A DNA stretch of 61,961 bases from an uncultured PS1 clade bacterium (GCA_902626605.1 CACOFZ010000008.1:1-61961); one strand, 5' to 3'. Numbered from the stretch's first letter, positions 17,436 to 27,464 are shown. Numbers and translations: made by a program. The notes: a model not told the origin generated them from the sequence alone.

Positions 17436-17952
17436 TATTATTTTTCTCAGAAGTTCTAGATTTAATTGATTTCTTAATTGCCCTGTCTCTTTTTAATTTT
17501 GATAAATGATCAACAAATACAACCCCATTAAGATGGTCCATTTCATGCTGAATTACAGTTGCAAGCATGCCTTTGCAGCGAACACTCTGTTCAACCCCAT
17601 CCTTATCCAAATATTTCACAGTACATTCATCAGGTCTTTCTATTTCCTCGAAAACTCCCGGAACAGACAAGCAGCCTTCCTCAAATGAATTTAATATTTC
17701 ACTAGGGTCAATTATTTCAGGGTTAATAAAAGATAGTGGATTCCTAGCTTCATCTTCTCTAGCAATATCAATAACTAAAATTCTTTTTGGAACACCAACC
17801 TGTATAGCAGCCAAACCAATGCCAGGTGCAGCATACATAGTTTCAATCATATCATCAATCAATGATAAAACTTCATCATCTATAACCTTTACTGGCTCCG
17901 ATATTGTTTTTAGCAAAGGATTAGGAACAGTTATAATTTCTCTTATAGTCAT
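17428..17952 (-). CDS. def: peptide deformylase
   Basis: 174 residues with the three deformylase motifs: GIGLAAIQVG (44-53), EEGCLSVPG (91-99, metal ligand C94) and QHEMDHLNG (135-143, ligands H136 and H140, catalytic E137). It removes the N-formyl group from new proteins. First gene of the def-fmt-truA run. A 51-base gap separates it from recR upstream. Confidence 0.97.
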   Translation of the reverse strand: MTIREIITVPNPLLKTISEPVKVIDDEVLSLIDDMIETMYAAPGIGLAAIQVGVPKRILVIDIAREDEARNPLSFINPEIIDPSEILNSFEEGCLSVPGVFEEIERPDECTVKYLDKDGVEQSVRCKGMLATVIQHEMDHLNGVVFVDHLSKLKRDRAIKKSIKSRTSEKNNNE

Positions 17953-18003
17953 TCTTCTTGATAAACCCTCAATAAAAAGAGTTCAAGTAAGATAAATAGG
18001 TTT

Positions 18004-18597
18004 TTAAAAAGGTTGTCTTGACTGAAGTGCAGTTTGTAATGTTCCATCATCCATATAATCAAGCTCACCTCCTACAGGAACACCATGAGCAAGTCTTGAA
18101 ACTTTAACATCACAATCCTTCAATTGATCAGTAATATAGTATGCTGTTGTTTGACCATCTATAGTTGCATTTAAAGCTAAAATAATTTCAACTACTTCTG
18201 AGTTGTTAACTCTTTCAATTAGGCTATTAATTCCAAGATCCTCCGGTCCTATTCCATCAATAGCTGATAATGTACCGCCCAATACATGGTATTTACCTTT
18301 ATGAACCGAAGCCCTTTCTAATGCCCATAAATCAGCAATTTCCTCAACAACAATAATAGTAGATGAATCTCTTCTTTCATCAATACAGATAGAACAATTT
18401 TCCTCTGTATCTAAATTACCACAAATATTACAATTTCTAACAGTTTCTGATGTTGAAATAAGAGAGTCCGCTAGAGGTCTCATTAATGACTCAGGTTGTT
18501 TTAGAAGGTTAAGAGCCATTCTTCTAGCAGATCTTGGACCAATACCTGGAAGACGAGAGAGCAATGAAATTAAATTATCTATCTCTGAGTTATTCAT
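18004..18597 (-). CDS. recR: recombination protein RecR
   Basis: 197 residues. N-terminal helix-hairpin-helix ([18 protein letters not shown]), a zinc finger C-x2-C...C-x2-C ([16 protein letters not shown]) and a Toprim domain ([15 protein letters not shown]), ending in the conserved ALQSRQPF. It works with RecO and RecF to load RecA on gapped DNA. The ATG overlaps the dnaX stop (ATGA). In many bacteria ybaB/ebfC sits between dnaX and recR; it is absent here. Confidence 0.96.
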   Translation of the reverse strand: MNNSEIDNLISLLSRLPGIGPRSARRMALNLLKQPESLMRPLADSLISTSETVRNCNICGNLDTEENCSICIDERRDSSTIIVVEEIADLWALERASVHKGKYHVLGGTLSAIDGIGPEDLGINSLIERVNNSEVVEIILALNATIDGQTTAYYITDQLKDCDVKVSRLAHGVPVGGELDYMDDGTLQTALQSRQPF

Positions 18598-20387
18598 TTA
18601 TCTTCAACTTTATCATCTATATCATTAATTTTATCATCAACTAATGATAATTTTGGAACTTCTTCAATTGAGATTATGTCCACATTATCAAATTCCATTG
18701 AAGCTTTATTATAAATTGGATGCTCTTTTATTAATGATCGAGTCTCAAATTCATCATCATCTCTTACCTCTTTAATTGTTTTTTGGCCCTCTGATGAAGA
18801 ACTAACTACCAACCATTTTTCTTTTGTCCATTCCTGAAGCTTATTTGAAAGAGTAAATAATATTTTTTCATCACTGTTTAAAATATTCAATTCTATTTTA
18901 CCCTTTTCAAAAGATACTAAACTAACATTATTCTCTAGATCATATTGAAGACGAATATTTTTATTTAATCTAACCAATTCAATAATGTCTTCGAAACTTT
19001 TAGGATCAGCATCACTACTCTCTTCTATTATTTTTTCTTGCTGAACTGATTTTACAGAAACAGCAGGGATAGATTTTGCAGAATTATTCAATTCGGAATT
19101 AGGACTTTTTTTTTCCGATAATTCTGAACTATTCCCCTCAATTTTTTTAATAATTTCATCTGGAGTTGGCAGATCAGAAATATAAACCATTCTAATTATC
19201 GCCATTTCAAGTGCCGCCAGAGGATTAGAAAAATTTTTAATCTCTGATGATGCTTTCAAAATCATTTGCCAATATCGTGACAAATGCTTAACTGTTGTTT
19301 TGTCTTTTAATGATTTTATTCTATTCAAACCTTCAGGCCCCAATGATAGATTATCATCGTTACTTTCGGTTACCTTTAGTCTTGTTAATTCATGAATAAG
19401 ATCGCCTAAACTCTCAATGAGATTAACGGGATCAATGCCAGTATCGGCTTGGTCTTTAGCTTCCAATAGTGCCTTTTCAACCTCTGCATTGGATATGAAT
19501 TCATATAAATCTATTATTCGGTTTTGATCAGATAGCCCCAACATCTGACGAATCTTTTCCTCAGAAATATTGCCATCATTTGATAAAGCTATTGCCTGAT
19601 CGAGCAAAGATAAACTATCTCTAGCTGAACCCCCAGAGGCCTTTGCAATTAGATCAATTATTTGATCCTCAATAGAAACCATTTCCTTTTCACAGACATT
19701 ATTAATGAGTGATTTTATCATATCATGATCAAATCTTTTTAAGTCAAATCTTTGACATCTAGAAAGTATTGTTAATGGTATTTTTTGTACTTCTGTAGTA
19801 GCAAAGATAAATTTTACATGTGGTGGGGGTTCTTCAAGGGTTTTCAATAAACCATTAAAGGCAGCTTTTGAAAGCATATGAACCTCATCAATAATATAAA
19901 TTTTATAACGTGCAGATGAAGGAGAGTAGTTAACTGAGTCTATTATTTCTCTAATATCTGCAATACCAGTTCGTGATGCAGCATCCATTTCAATAACATC
20001 AATATGGCGAGACTCCATTATTTCCTGACAATGTTTACCAAGCCCAGACATTTCTATATTTGGTTCATTTATTGTCTCAGTCTCGTAATTAAGTGATCTT
20101 GCTAATAATCTTGCTGTTGTTGTCTTTCCTATACCTCTAACACCTGTAAGAATATAAGCGTGAGCAATTCTGTTTGTTTTGAAAGCATTTTTTAAAGTTT
20201 GAACCATAATTTCCTGGCCCATTAAATCTTCGAAATTTTGAGGACGATATTTACGAGCGAGAACTTTATAGCTATTTTTCGAAGAAGATTTTTCGCTATT
20301 CTCCTCAACTTCAGATAAGAAGTTATTTTGACTTTCATCGACCATAGTTGGAGAGGAGCCTAAGACTGAATCGTTAGTTTCTTCCAT
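18594..20387 (-). CDS. dnaX: DNA polymerase III subunits gamma/tau
   Basis: About 597 residues. The AAA+ clamp-loader ATPase opens [18 protein letters not shown] and has Walker [10 protein letters not shown] (near residue 82), [24 protein letters not shown] and the SRC arginine-finger motif ([13 protein letters not shown]). Where most bacteria have four zinc cysteines, this protein has one ([12 protein letters not shown]), as in alphaproteobacterial DnaX. The C-terminal tau part is acidic and poorly conserved. ATG at 20387 is the first Met. TTG starts at 20405 (with AAGAGG five bases upstream) or 20420 are possible, so the start is uncertain. Confidence 0.92.
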   Translation of the reverse strand: MEETNDSVLGSSPTMVDESQNNFLSEVEENSEKSSSKNSYKVLARKYRPQNFEDLMGQEIMVQTLKNAFKTNRIAHAYILTGVRGIGKTTTARLLARSLNYETETINEPNIEMSGLGKHCQEIMESRHIDVIEMDAASRTGIADIREIIDSVNYSPSSARYKIYIIDEVHMLSKAAFNGLLKTLEEPPPHVKFIFATTEVQKIPLTILSRCQRFDLKRFDHDMIKSLINNVCEKEMVSIEDQIIDLIAKASGGSARDSLSLLDQAIALSNDGNISEEKIRQMLGLSDQNRIIDLYEFISNAEVEKALLEAKDQADTGIDPVNLIESLGDLIHELTRLKVTESNDDNLSLGPEGLNRIKSLKDKTTVKHLSRYWQMILKASSEIKNFSNPLAALEMAIIRMVYISDLPTPDEIIKKIEGNSSELSEKKSPNSELNNSAKSIPAVSVKSVQQEKIIEESSDADPKSFEDIIELVRLNKNIRLQYDLENNVSLVSFEKGKIELNILNSDEKILFTLSNKLQEWTKEKWLVVSSSSEGQKTIKEVRDDDEFETRSLIKEHPIYNKASMEFDNVDIISIEEVPKLSLVDDKINDIDDKVEDK

Positions 20388-20520
20388 GTTATCTGATGTA
20401 TCCAAAATATCCTCTTGCAAGTTATATAATATTATTAATTCAGTTTATACTTTTATAAAAAAAACCCAATACCTTATTAGACTAATAAGATTAATTATCA
20501 TAGAATATAGAGAGGCTTTC

Positions 20521-21471
20521 ATGAATGTTTATCCGAATATATTTAGTAATAATCCACTAGATAGGGTTTCTTATTTAAGATCTAACCCAGATTGGATTAA
20601 AAAAACTATTTCAAAAGAAGATACAGTCTTTACCCCGTTTTGGAGAGGTAAGCCATTTGTCTCAACTGTTTCTGGTTTAATCTCAGGAAATTCTTTACCA
20701 GATCAGCAAAGTCCAGCATGGTTTCCTTTGAGCTTTTTTGAAGAAAAAATTATTAGTAACTCTATGGTGATTTTTTTGGGGCTGCTAAATAAAAAAGCAT
20801 ATTTTAGTATCGATATATCGAAAGTTTCAGATCCAGAGAATGAGGCAGGATTGAAGAATTTAGGTACCTTTGAAGATTTAATGGTTTTATCTTCACAAGC
20901 TATAGATCCAGGTGAACTTGCAATATTGGGTCAAGCTAAAGCTATTTTCGAATGGCATAAAACTCATAAATTTTGTTCAAGATGCGGTTCAGAAAGTTTA
21001 TTATCGGAAGCTGGATATAAAAGAATTTGTAGTAAATGTAATGCAGAGCACTTCCCTAGGACAGACCCGGTTGTAATAATGTTAGCAACATATAATGATA
21101 CTGCTTTCTTAGGTCGACAAAAAAGATTTCCACCTGGAATGTATTCTGCGTTAGCAGGTTTCATAGAGCACGGTGAGTCAATTGAAGAAGCGGTTGCAAG
21201 AGAGCTAAACGAAGAGGCTGGAATTTCTACAAAAAGAGTTTCTTACCATTCAAGTCAGCCCTGGGCTTTTCCTTTTTCATTGATGATTGGATGTATAGCA
21301 GAAGCAGATTCAAATAATTTTAAATTAGATGAAATTGAAATTGATGAAGGAAAATGGTTTCCTCATTCAGAGCTTAAAAAAGCAATAGAGGGAAATAATT
21401 CTAATTTTTTTGTTCCACCGAGCATGGCAATTGCTCACCACTTAATTAAAAACTTTGTATACAGTAAATAG
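20521..21471 (+). CDS. nudC: NAD+ diphosphatase / NADH pyrophosphatase
   Basis: 316 residues from ATG 20521, with AGAGAGG just upstream; an open frame extends back to 20386 but that part overlaps dnaX and is not conserved-looking. The zinc site is C152-x2-C155...C170-x2-C173. The Nudix box begins GFIEHGESIEEAVARELNEE (about 213-232) and is followed by SQPWAFPFS (245-253), the NudC-type signature. It cleaves NAD(H) to NMN(H) and AMP and can remove NAD caps from RNA. The gene diverges from dnaX. Confidence 0.94.
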   Translation: MNVYPNIFSNNPLDRVSYLRSNPDWIKKTISKEDTVFTPFWRGKPFVSTVSGLISGNSLPDQQSPAWFPLSFFEEKIISNSMVIFLGLLNKKAYFSIDISKVSDPENEAGLKNLGTFEDLMVLSSQAIDPGELAILGQAKAIFEWHKTHKFCSRCGSESLLSEAGYKRICSKCNAEHFPRTDPVVIMLATYNDTAFLGRQKRFPPGMYSALAGFIEHGESIEEAVARELNEEAGISTKRVSYHSSQPWAFPFSLMIGCIAEADSNNFKLDEIEIDEGKWFPHSELKKAIEGNNSNFFVPPSMAIAHHLIKNFVYSK

Positions 21472-21553
21472 AATTACGATGAAGAAAAAATTTTATAAAT
21501 ATTATTAAATCTCATTTTTTTAATAATCCTTACAAATCAATTAGGAGTACAAA

Positions 21554-21973
21554 ATGGATAAAAATATCATAGAAACTGGAGGCTGCTTATGCGGAAACAT
21601 TAAGTATGAATTTAAAAGAAAAGATGTTGTTTCCGCGGGTCATTGTCATTGTAAAGATTGTCAAAGGATAACTGGATCTGGCAAAGCAACAATTGTTTTT
21701 ATTCGAACTAATGATTTAAAAATTAATGAAGATTATAAAGTTTTTTCAGTTACCGGATATGATGGAACAAATGTTCATAGAGGATTTTGTCCTAACTGCG
21801 GTTCTCCAATAATAAGTTTTGTTACAGAACAACCAAATTTAAGATTTATAAAAGCTGGAAGCTTAGATAACTCAGATTGGTTGAAGATTGAGTCTAGTTT
21901 TTGGTCAGTTTCTTCTTGCAAATGGGATCCGGTAAATGAGTCATTACCTAGTTATCCAAGAAATCCAAATTAA
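21554..21973 (+). CDS. GFA-family (glutathione-dependent formaldehyde-activating-like) zinc protein
   Basis: 139 residues with the Mss4-like zinc fold of the GFA family: GGCLCGNIKYEF (C11, C13), GHCHCKDCQRITGSG (C31, C33, C36) and a C-terminal CPNCGSPI. The founding member binds glutathione and formaldehyde, but most relatives have no tested function. It stands alone on the plus strand, with an AGGAG ribosome site (AATTAGGAGTACAAAATG), and converges with RO-2 eleven bases away. A link to formaldehyde released by oxidative demethylation by the neighbouring Rieske enzyme is an appealing inference, not shown. Confidence 0.8.
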   Translation: MDKNIIETGGCLCGNIKYEFKRKDVVSAGHCHCKDCQRITGSGKATIVFIRTNDLKINEDYKVFSVTGYDGTNVHRGFCPNCGSPIISFVTEQPNLRFIKAGSLDNSDWLKIESSFWSVSSCKWDPVNESLPSYPRNPN

Positions 21974-21984
21974 ATATTATATAC

Positions 21985-23418
21985 TTATTTAGGCGGTTTG
22001 CCGTTTAAATAATCATGAAGAGTCTCATGAAAAAATCTAACACGTGATTCTTGAGCTGCTAAATAAGGCTCTTGATATCCCCTAGACCTTACCCCGCGTC
22101 TTAAGCCATCAGTAAGTTGCCAATCTTGATACACTACATGATCCCATAAATCTTCAACCCCTCTTCCGCCGTCATAATCACGAATATCTAATTCAACTTC
22201 CTGAAGCTTTATAGAATTATCCTCTTTTTGATTAACAATATCTTGATCGTAAGTATCTTTTTTACCTATGCCAGCAGAGGTTGATTTAAATTCCTGACTA
22301 TCATCTCTTCCTGTTTTTCCAATACCTTTTGCTGATCCCCCTATTGGATAGCCCATGTCCCAAAGATCAAAAAAACACTTTTCTGGGTCTGTTGGATGAG
22401 GGAACCAATTAAGTAAAATACAGCCATCAGCTTGAACACCCATTGCAATATTTGGAAAAATAAATTGAAAAGGACTCTCTGTTAACTCCTCATCTGATAA
22501 ATTTTCATAATGAAAATAACCTTTTTCTTTATACTTTTTTCTTTTAGCCTTTTTCAGGTCTAACCACCCTTGCTCAGATAAGTTCTCATAATCCACATAT
22601 TTACTTATATCTACACCCCAATCCTCTAATATCATTTTAAAAGGATGGTCTTCACCTTCAGATACTCTATCCCTAAGAGAAGGACGACCCATTTGAATAA
22701 TTCTTGCATGTCCTTTTGGAAACATTTCATATCTGGACGTAAAATGATCTTGGTCTATTACAGAAGGAACCTGAGGATGAACAAATCTAGTATGATATGA
22801 CTCGTTAAAATTATCACAAAAAAACTTCCAATTAACGTCAAGTTCAACTCTGACCCATTGAGCCCTAATTTGATCCTTAAAATTATGATTTTTGTAAATT
22901 TCTGGAAGAGGGTCAAGGTAGTCCATTAATTCTGGAGCCTCTTTATCCATAGTATAAAAAATAAAACCATCCCAAGTATCAACTCTTACCTCAACAAGTT
23001 TTCTTTTCCCTACAGGACTTCCTTGGGGGTAATCATCTTCATCTGGGCAACTAATTACATTTCCATCTAGACCAAATTCCCAATCATGGTAAGGACAACG
23101 AAATGAACTTTGAAAACTGTCACATTCAACAAGTCTTTGACCCCTGTGCGCACAACTATTGTAAAATCCTTTTAAAGATCCATCATCCTGTTTAACTATT
23201 ATTACAGATTCAGAGATAAGATCATGAACAATATAATCTCCGGCTTCTTTTAGTTGAACCTCTCTTCCAGCAATAAGCCATACTTTTGTCCACATATACT
23301 CCCATTCTTTAGCCATAAATTCTTTACTAAAATATCTATCATTAGTGATTGGATCACCCCTTAGATTATTGGGCTCTTTACCATCTATAGCTAATTTATG
23401 TGTATCAACTTTCCCCAC
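21985..23418 (-). CDS. Rieske non-heme iron oxygenase, alpha subunit (RO-2)
   Basis: 477 residues. The Rieske cluster ligands are C89-x-H91 and C108-x2-H111 (CAHRG, CPYHDW). The glycine usual after the last His (YHGW) is Asp here. Catalytic domain: E206-x2-H209-x4-H214 (NFNESYHTRFVHP), with a late aspartate near YQDWQLTD. The loop DEDDYPQGSPVGKRKL is close to that of RO-3, so the two are paralogues. An insert of about 50 residues (near 350-410, rich in Lys, Asp and Gly) precedes the third ligand region. No partner subunit or electron-transfer gene is adjacent. Substrate unknown. Confidence 0.9.
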   Translation of the reverse strand: MGKVDTHKLAIDGKEPNNLRGDPITNDRYFSKEFMAKEWEYMWTKVWLIAGREVQLKEAGDYIVHDLISESVIIVKQDDGSLKGFYNSCAHRGQRLVECDSFQSSFRCPYHDWEFGLDGNVISCPDEDDYPQGSPVGKRKLVEVRVDTWDGFIFYTMDKEAPELMDYLDPLPEIYKNHNFKDQIRAQWVRVELDVNWKFFCDNFNESYHTRFVHPQVPSVIDQDHFTSRYEMFPKGHARIIQMGRPSLRDRVSEGEDHPFKMILEDWGVDISKYVDYENLSEQGWLDLKKAKRKKYKEKGYFHYENLSDEELTESPFQFIFPNIAMGVQADGCILLNWFPHPTDPEKCFFDLWDMGYPIGGSAKGIGKTGRDDSQEFKSTSAGIGKKDTYDQDIVNQKEDNSIKLQEVELDIRDYDGGRGVEDLWDHVVYQDWQLTDGLRRGVRSRGYQEPYLAAQESRVRFFHETLHDYLNGKPPK

Positions 23419-23478
23419 TTAATACCCCTATTAAATAATAGAAATATTATAATGAGATATGATAAATTGTAAATTATT

Positions 23479-24690
23479 TTACTGTCTGTAGTTTTTCTCA
23501 CCGTGTGAAGAAATATCCAAACCTTCCTCTTCAAAAGAGTCTTCCACCCTTAAGCCTGTGAGCGCCTTTACAATGACAATAATAATTAATGATAAAATAA
23601 CGGACCATGCAAAAACAGAACCAATACCAATTAGCTGAACATTAAGTTGACTAGAGGCATTCATACCCTCTGAGTAACCTACTCCACCAATATTTGTGTC
23701 TGTTAAAAATGATACCAATAAAACACCTAATACCCCTCCGGCACCGTGTACAGCAAAAACATCCAAGGAATCATCAACTTTTAAAGTACTTTTAACAAAA
23801 GAAACAAGAACATAACAAATTATACCTGACGAACCACCAATAATTAATGCACCAATTGGGCCAACGAAACCTGAGGCAGGAGTAATCGATGCAAGTCCAG
23901 CAATTGTTCCAGTTACTAAGCCTACTAATGTTGGTTTTCCAAATTTCAACCAATCAATGAACATCCAAACTAAAGATGCGGTTGCGGCAGACACATGTGT
24001 AGCTAACATTGCCATTCCAGCATCTTCATTTGCAGCTAGAGCGCTACCAGCATTAAAACCAAACCAACCAACCCATAACATTGATGCCCCAATCATAACT
24101 AATGCAGGATTATGAGGAGGATCAACTTGATCAGGAAAACCTTTTCTAGGACCAAGAGCAGCAGCTAATACAAGAGCTGAAATTCCTGCTGTTAAGTGAA
24201 CAACTAATCCACCAGCATAATCTAGTACACCCATCTCAGCCAACCAGCCACCGCCCCAAATCCAATGAGTAACTGGAGCATAAACCATAACTAACCATAA
24301 ACCACTAAACAATAATACAGCGCTAAATTTTATTCTTTCAACATATGCACCAACCATTAAAGCAGGAGTAATAATTGCAAATGTCATTTGAAACATGAAA
24401 AATAAAGTTTCAGGTATGTCACCATTAATTGAGGTTCTTTCCACTCCAGAGAAGAATGATTTTTGTAATCCACCAACCCACTGACTTCCCTCAGCAAATG
24501 CCAAACTATATCCGACAGCGAGCCAAATTACAGAAGCTAAACAAGCAACAGCAATACACTGCATCAAAACGGATAAAATATTTTTTGATTTAACCAATCC
24601 ACCATAAAATAGAGCTAAACCTGGTAAAGTCATAAAAAGAACTAAAGCAGTAGAGGTTAAAATCCAAGCGGTATTTCCTGTGTCTAACAT
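23479..24690 (-). CDS. amt: ammonium transporter
   Basis: 403 residues, about eleven membrane helices. Amt family landmarks: the start AWILTSTALVLFMTLPGLALFYGG, then FQMTFAIITPALMVGAYVERIKF, the phenylalanine-gate and Trp region THWIWGGGWLAEMG, the pore histidine in DYAGGLVVHLTAG, and FAVHGAGGVLG holding the second His. It imports ammonium across the inner membrane as a trimer. A typical glnK (PII) gene is not beside it on either side. The ribosome site AAGGGA precedes the ATG. No NtrC or sigma-54 site is evident in the 145-base upstream gap. Confidence 0.95.
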   Translation of the reverse strand: MLDTGNTAWILTSTALVLFMTLPGLALFYGGLVKSKNILSVLMQCIAVACLASVIWLAVGYSLAFAEGSQWVGGLQKSFFSGVERTSINGDIPETLFFMFQMTFAIITPALMVGAYVERIKFSAVLLFSGLWLVMVYAPVTHWIWGGGWLAEMGVLDYAGGLVVHLTAGISALVLAAALGPRKGFPDQVDPPHNPALVMIGASMLWVGWFGFNAGSALAANEDAGMAMLATHVSAATASLVWMFIDWLKFGKPTLVGLVTGTIAGLASITPASGFVGPIGALIIGGSSGIICYVLVSFVKSTLKVDDSLDVFAVHGAGGVLGVLLVSFLTDTNIGGVGYSEGMNASSQLNVQLIGIGSVFAWSVILSLIIIVIVKALTGLRVEDSFEEEGLDISSHGEKNYRQ

Positions 24691-24835
24691 TATTTTTCCC
24701 TTAATTAATAATTCAATATAAAAAATTCATATTTCGACTATACATAATTAAAATTAAAATAATATATATTTTTATTCTTTTTTTGACAGAATCCTTATAC
24801 TTTGGGGCTTAATTAACACAAGTTACACACCTTAA

Positions 24836-25666
24836 TTATCTATCTCTTTTTGAAGGATAAGCACCTAAAATTTTAACTTCTTCAGCATAATGTGATAATT
24901 CTTCGAGCGCTAACTTTATTGATTTTTCTTGATAATACCCTTCAATATCAACATAAAACTGAGTTGCTAAAAAACTTCCATCAACTTGATAACTTTCTAA
25001 CTTAAGCATATTTACACCGTTAGTAGCAAAGCCTCCTAAGGCTTTATATAAAGCTGATGGAACATTCTTAACCTTAAAAACCAATGTTGTAATCATAGGT
25101 TCTTCTATTTTTTTTAGTTCAATATCTTCACGACTTAAAATTAAAAACCTTGTTGTATTAAATCCTTTATCTTCCATATTATCTTTTAGGATTTTTAAAT
25201 TATAAATTTTCGCCGCTAATGGTGAAGCTATTGCTCCAATAGATTTATCATTAATTTCATATATTTCTCTTGCAGAACCAGCTGTATCTGCGGAGGGTCT
25301 AGGTTCTAAGCCAAGATCTTTTATAGAATTTCGACACTGACTTAAAGCCATTTCATGACTTCTTACCGTAGATAATGTTTGTAAGGTTGAACCTTCAACA
25401 CCCATTAAAGAGTGATGAATTTCTAAAAAAAACTCACCTATTATTTTTAAACCAGATGTTGGCATCAACCTGTGAATATCAGCAACTCGTCCTGCAATAG
25501 AGTTTTCAATAGGTATCATTGCATAATCATTTTTTTGATTGATAACATTATTAAAAACTTCATCAAAACTTCGACAAGCAATCGACTTTAAGCTTCCATC
25601 ATATAGATCGCACGCAATATGTGAATTAGCACCCGGCTCTCCTTGATATACAATTGTTTTTTTCAT
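24836..25666 (-). CDS. pheA: prephenate dehydratase
   Basis: 276 residues, monofunctional (no chorismate mutase domain, as usual in alphaproteobacteria). The dehydratase domain opens YQGEPGANSHIACDLY and contains IPIENSIAGRV and the catalytic T172-R173-F174. The ACT domain (about 190-270) has the phenylalanine-binding ESYQVDG stretch. It converts prephenate to phenylpyruvate, and the ACT domain implies feedback control by phenylalanine. It is five bases downstream of kdsB. Confidence 0.95.
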   Translation of the reverse strand: MKKTIVYQGEPGANSHIACDLYDGSLKSIACRSFDEVFNNVINQKNDYAMIPIENSIAGRVADIHRLMPTSGLKIIGEFFLEIHHSLMGVEGSTLQTLSTVRSHEMALSQCRNSIKDLGLEPRPSADTAGSAREIYEINDKSIGAIASPLAAKIYNLKILKDNMEDKGFNTTRFLILSREDIELKKIEEPMITTLVFKVKNVPSALYKALGGFATNGVNMLKLESYQVDGSFLATQFYVDIEGYYQEKSIKLALEELSHYAEEVKILGAYPSKRDR

Positions 25667-25671
25667 TTTAA

Positions 25672-26397
25672 TTATTCAAACTCTTTTCTAATATTATTTA
25701 AATCATTCTCTGTATCGACACCAATAGGTATATCATCAGTGAAATCAATAACTATTTTCATACCATTATCAAGAGCCCTAAGTTGTTCTAACTTTAATTC
25801 TTTCTCTCTTGGAGACTGACTCAAACTTATAAATTTCTTTAAAGACCTTCTTTTATAGCCATAAATACCTAAATGGTGAAAAAGTTTTTTGTGCTCATAA
25901 GATCCAGGTATTCTTACAAAATCATTTGCATATATTGGTCTTACTAAATTTTTGATATAAGCCTTAACAATATTGGGATTTTCTATTTCCCTCTTATTAA
26001 ATATTGGGCTACAAAGTGTTGAAATATCTGCGCTTGAATCTTCTGTTAATAATTTATAAGTCAAATTTATTAATAAGGGATTAATATTTGGAAGATCACC
26101 CTGAAGGTTGATAATTATTTTATACTTTTTATTTTTATCATACTTTTCTAATGCCTCAAAAATCCTATCAGAACCCGACTCATGAGAAAATTTGGTCATA
26201 ATAGCAATTCCATTGTAAAAATTTACTATATCAAATATCTCTTTATTTGGCGTTGCAATGATCACATCGCCACATTTTGACTCAATTGCTCTATTCATTA
26301 CATGAATAATCATTGGAACGCCAGCAATCTCAGCTAAAGGCTTGTTTGGTAACCTTGATGACTCTAAGCGTGCAGGTATTATTATAAGATTTTCCAT
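25672..26397 (-). CDS. kdsB: 3-deoxy-manno-octulosonate cytidylyltransferase
   Basis: 241 residues. The nucleotide-binding start is IIPARLESSRLPNKPLAEIAG, followed by INLQGDLPNINP, HHLGIYGYKRRSL and the C-terminal IGVDTENDL. It activates KDO as CMP-KDO for lipid A-core assembly, so the cell has a Gram-negative outer membrane. It forms a kdsB-pheA pair and diverges from the cytochrome gene across about 95 bases, the classic alphaproteobacterial arrangement. Confidence 0.95.
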   Translation of the reverse strand: MENLIIIPARLESSRLPNKPLAEIAGVPMIIHVMNRAIESKCGDVIIATPNKEIFDIVNFYNGIAIMTKFSHESGSDRIFEALEKYDKNKKYKIIINLQGDLPNINPLLINLTYKLLTEDSSADISTLCSPIFNKREIENPNIVKAYIKNLVRPIYANDFVRIPGSYEHKKLFHHLGIYGYKRRSLKKFISLSQSPREKELKLEQLRALDNGMKIVIDFTDDIPIGVDTENDLNNIRKEFE

Positions 26398-26492
26398 GTT
26401 TTATTTTAATATTATATGCCTTAATAAGGCTACTGATAAAGATTAAAAATGAGAATTTTTTTCTAGTAAAATTTTTAAAAAATGTTATACAA

Positions 26493-27404
26493 ATGCCGCT
26501 GGAATTAAACATGTATTTAAATCAAATAATAAAAATAATCGTTGCAGGTGTTTTTACTTTTTCAATAATCGGTTCATTATCCATAGTAAGTAATTCAATT
26601 TTTTTAGAAAAAGTAATTGATGAAATAGAAAACGTCTCTCAAGTAAAATTTAAAATGATGAGAGAAGAATTTTTTGAAACACAATCCTCTATAAATAAAA
26701 ACAAAAAAATTCTTACTCATACAGTCGTTAAAAGAGAAGAATTACTTGATAAAATTAAAGAACAAGAAGTTAGATTAAATGAATTATTATTCTTCACATC
26801 GCCTAAAGCAGCTTCTGAATATTTGAATAAACTTAATTCTAAATTAAGACAAGCTGAGCATGCTTTATATCACTCAGTTGTGGGTAGAGAAAAATTAATT
26901 GAAAAAATTAAAATAATTAAATCAGAAATTTCTTCGTTCAAAGAAATTATGCCATCAACTGATAATTTACCTTCTTCCGTAATTGATGAAGAAGAAATAA
27001 AGCCTGTGAATGAAACTATTGCAGTGATTGAAAAACCAAAACTGAGTTTTGAAGAAGAATTATCAGTTGCATCAGTTGATTCTGGGCTAAAGTTATCAAA
27101 AAAATGTACAGCCTGTCATAGCCTAAAAAGCGGAGGACCTAATGGAGTTGGTCCTACGCTTTGGAATATTGTAAATGCGCCAAAGGCAAATATTGATGAT
27201 TATTCTTATTCCTCAGCTTTGTTATCTATCGGAGGAAACTGGACCGTACAAGATTTAAATATGTGGCTTAAGAGCCCTAAAAAATATGCTCCAGGTAATA
27301 AAATGTCTTTCGCTGGATTAAGAAAAATTAAGGATAGAGCAGATTTAATAGCGTTTTTAAATTCTATATCTGATGAACCTATTCCAAATAATGGCTTAAA
27401 TTAA
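26493..27404 (+). CDS. membrane-anchored cytochrome c with long coiled-coil spacer (CycM-like)
   Basis: 303 residues. An N-terminal signal anchor (about 12-33) is followed by an unusual charged helical region (about 40-150), then a Glu/Pro linker. A class I cytochrome c domain completes it: heme site C205-T-A-C208-H209 and sixth ligand M271 in PGNKMSFAGL. The position beside kdsB-pheA matches CycM, the membrane cytochrome that carries electrons to cytochrome oxidase, and the heme domain should face the periplasm. CycM proteins usually have only a short spacer. Here two similar segments (HTVVKREELLDKIKEQ at about 76-91 and HSVVGREKLIEKIKII at about 127-142) suggest a duplicated coiled-coil unit. 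Confidence 0.82.
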   Translation: MPLELNMYLNQIIKIIVAGVFTFSIIGSLSIVSNSIFLEKVIDEIENVSQVKFKMMREEFFETQSSINKNKKILTHTVVKREELLDKIKEQEVRLNELLFFTSPKAASEYLNKLNSKLRQAEHALYHSVVGREKLIEKIKIIKSEISSFKEIMPSTDNLPSSVIDEEEIKPVNETIAVIEKPKLSFEEELSVASVDSGLKLSKKCTACHSLKSGGPNGVGPTLWNIVNAPKANIDDYSYSSALLSIGGNWTVQDLNMWLKSPKKYAPGNKMSFAGLRKIKDRADLIAFLNSISDEPIPNNGLN

Positions 27405-27420
27405 TTTTTAATTAATATTT

Positions 27421-27464
27421 TAATTCAAGTAATTAATTCAAGTAATTATTGACTATTACAGTCA
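27421..27464 (+). promoter_or_regulatory. tandem 13-bp repeat and inverted repeat upstream of RO-3 operon
   Basis: TAATTCAAGTAAT occurs twice back to back (27421-27433, 27434-27446). Immediately after is TGACT-ATTAC-AGTCA (27450-27464), an inverted repeat that overlaps a TTGACT -35-like hexamer (27449-27454). A TGTGCTGATTT element about 18 bases downstream could serve as an extended -10. Together this looks like a regulated promoter; the regulator is unknown. Confidence 0.4.

Noticed and set aside
20386-20520. N-terminal extension of nudC by 45 codons
   Set aside because: It overlaps dnaX, is low complexity, and a good ribosome site (AGAGAGG) precedes the ATG at 20521.
20421-20520. SRP RNA (ffs) beside dnaX
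   Set aside because: ffs often lies here, but the gap is A/T-rich and shows no GC-rich helix-8 tetraloop structure.
24780-24800. TTGACA near the amt/pheA gap as a promoter
   Set aside because: It is on the plus strand while both neighbouring genes are on the minus strand, and TATACT follows after only seven bases.
27421-27446. CRISPR repeat
   Set aside because: Only two abutting 13-base copies with no spacer and no cas genes in the window.
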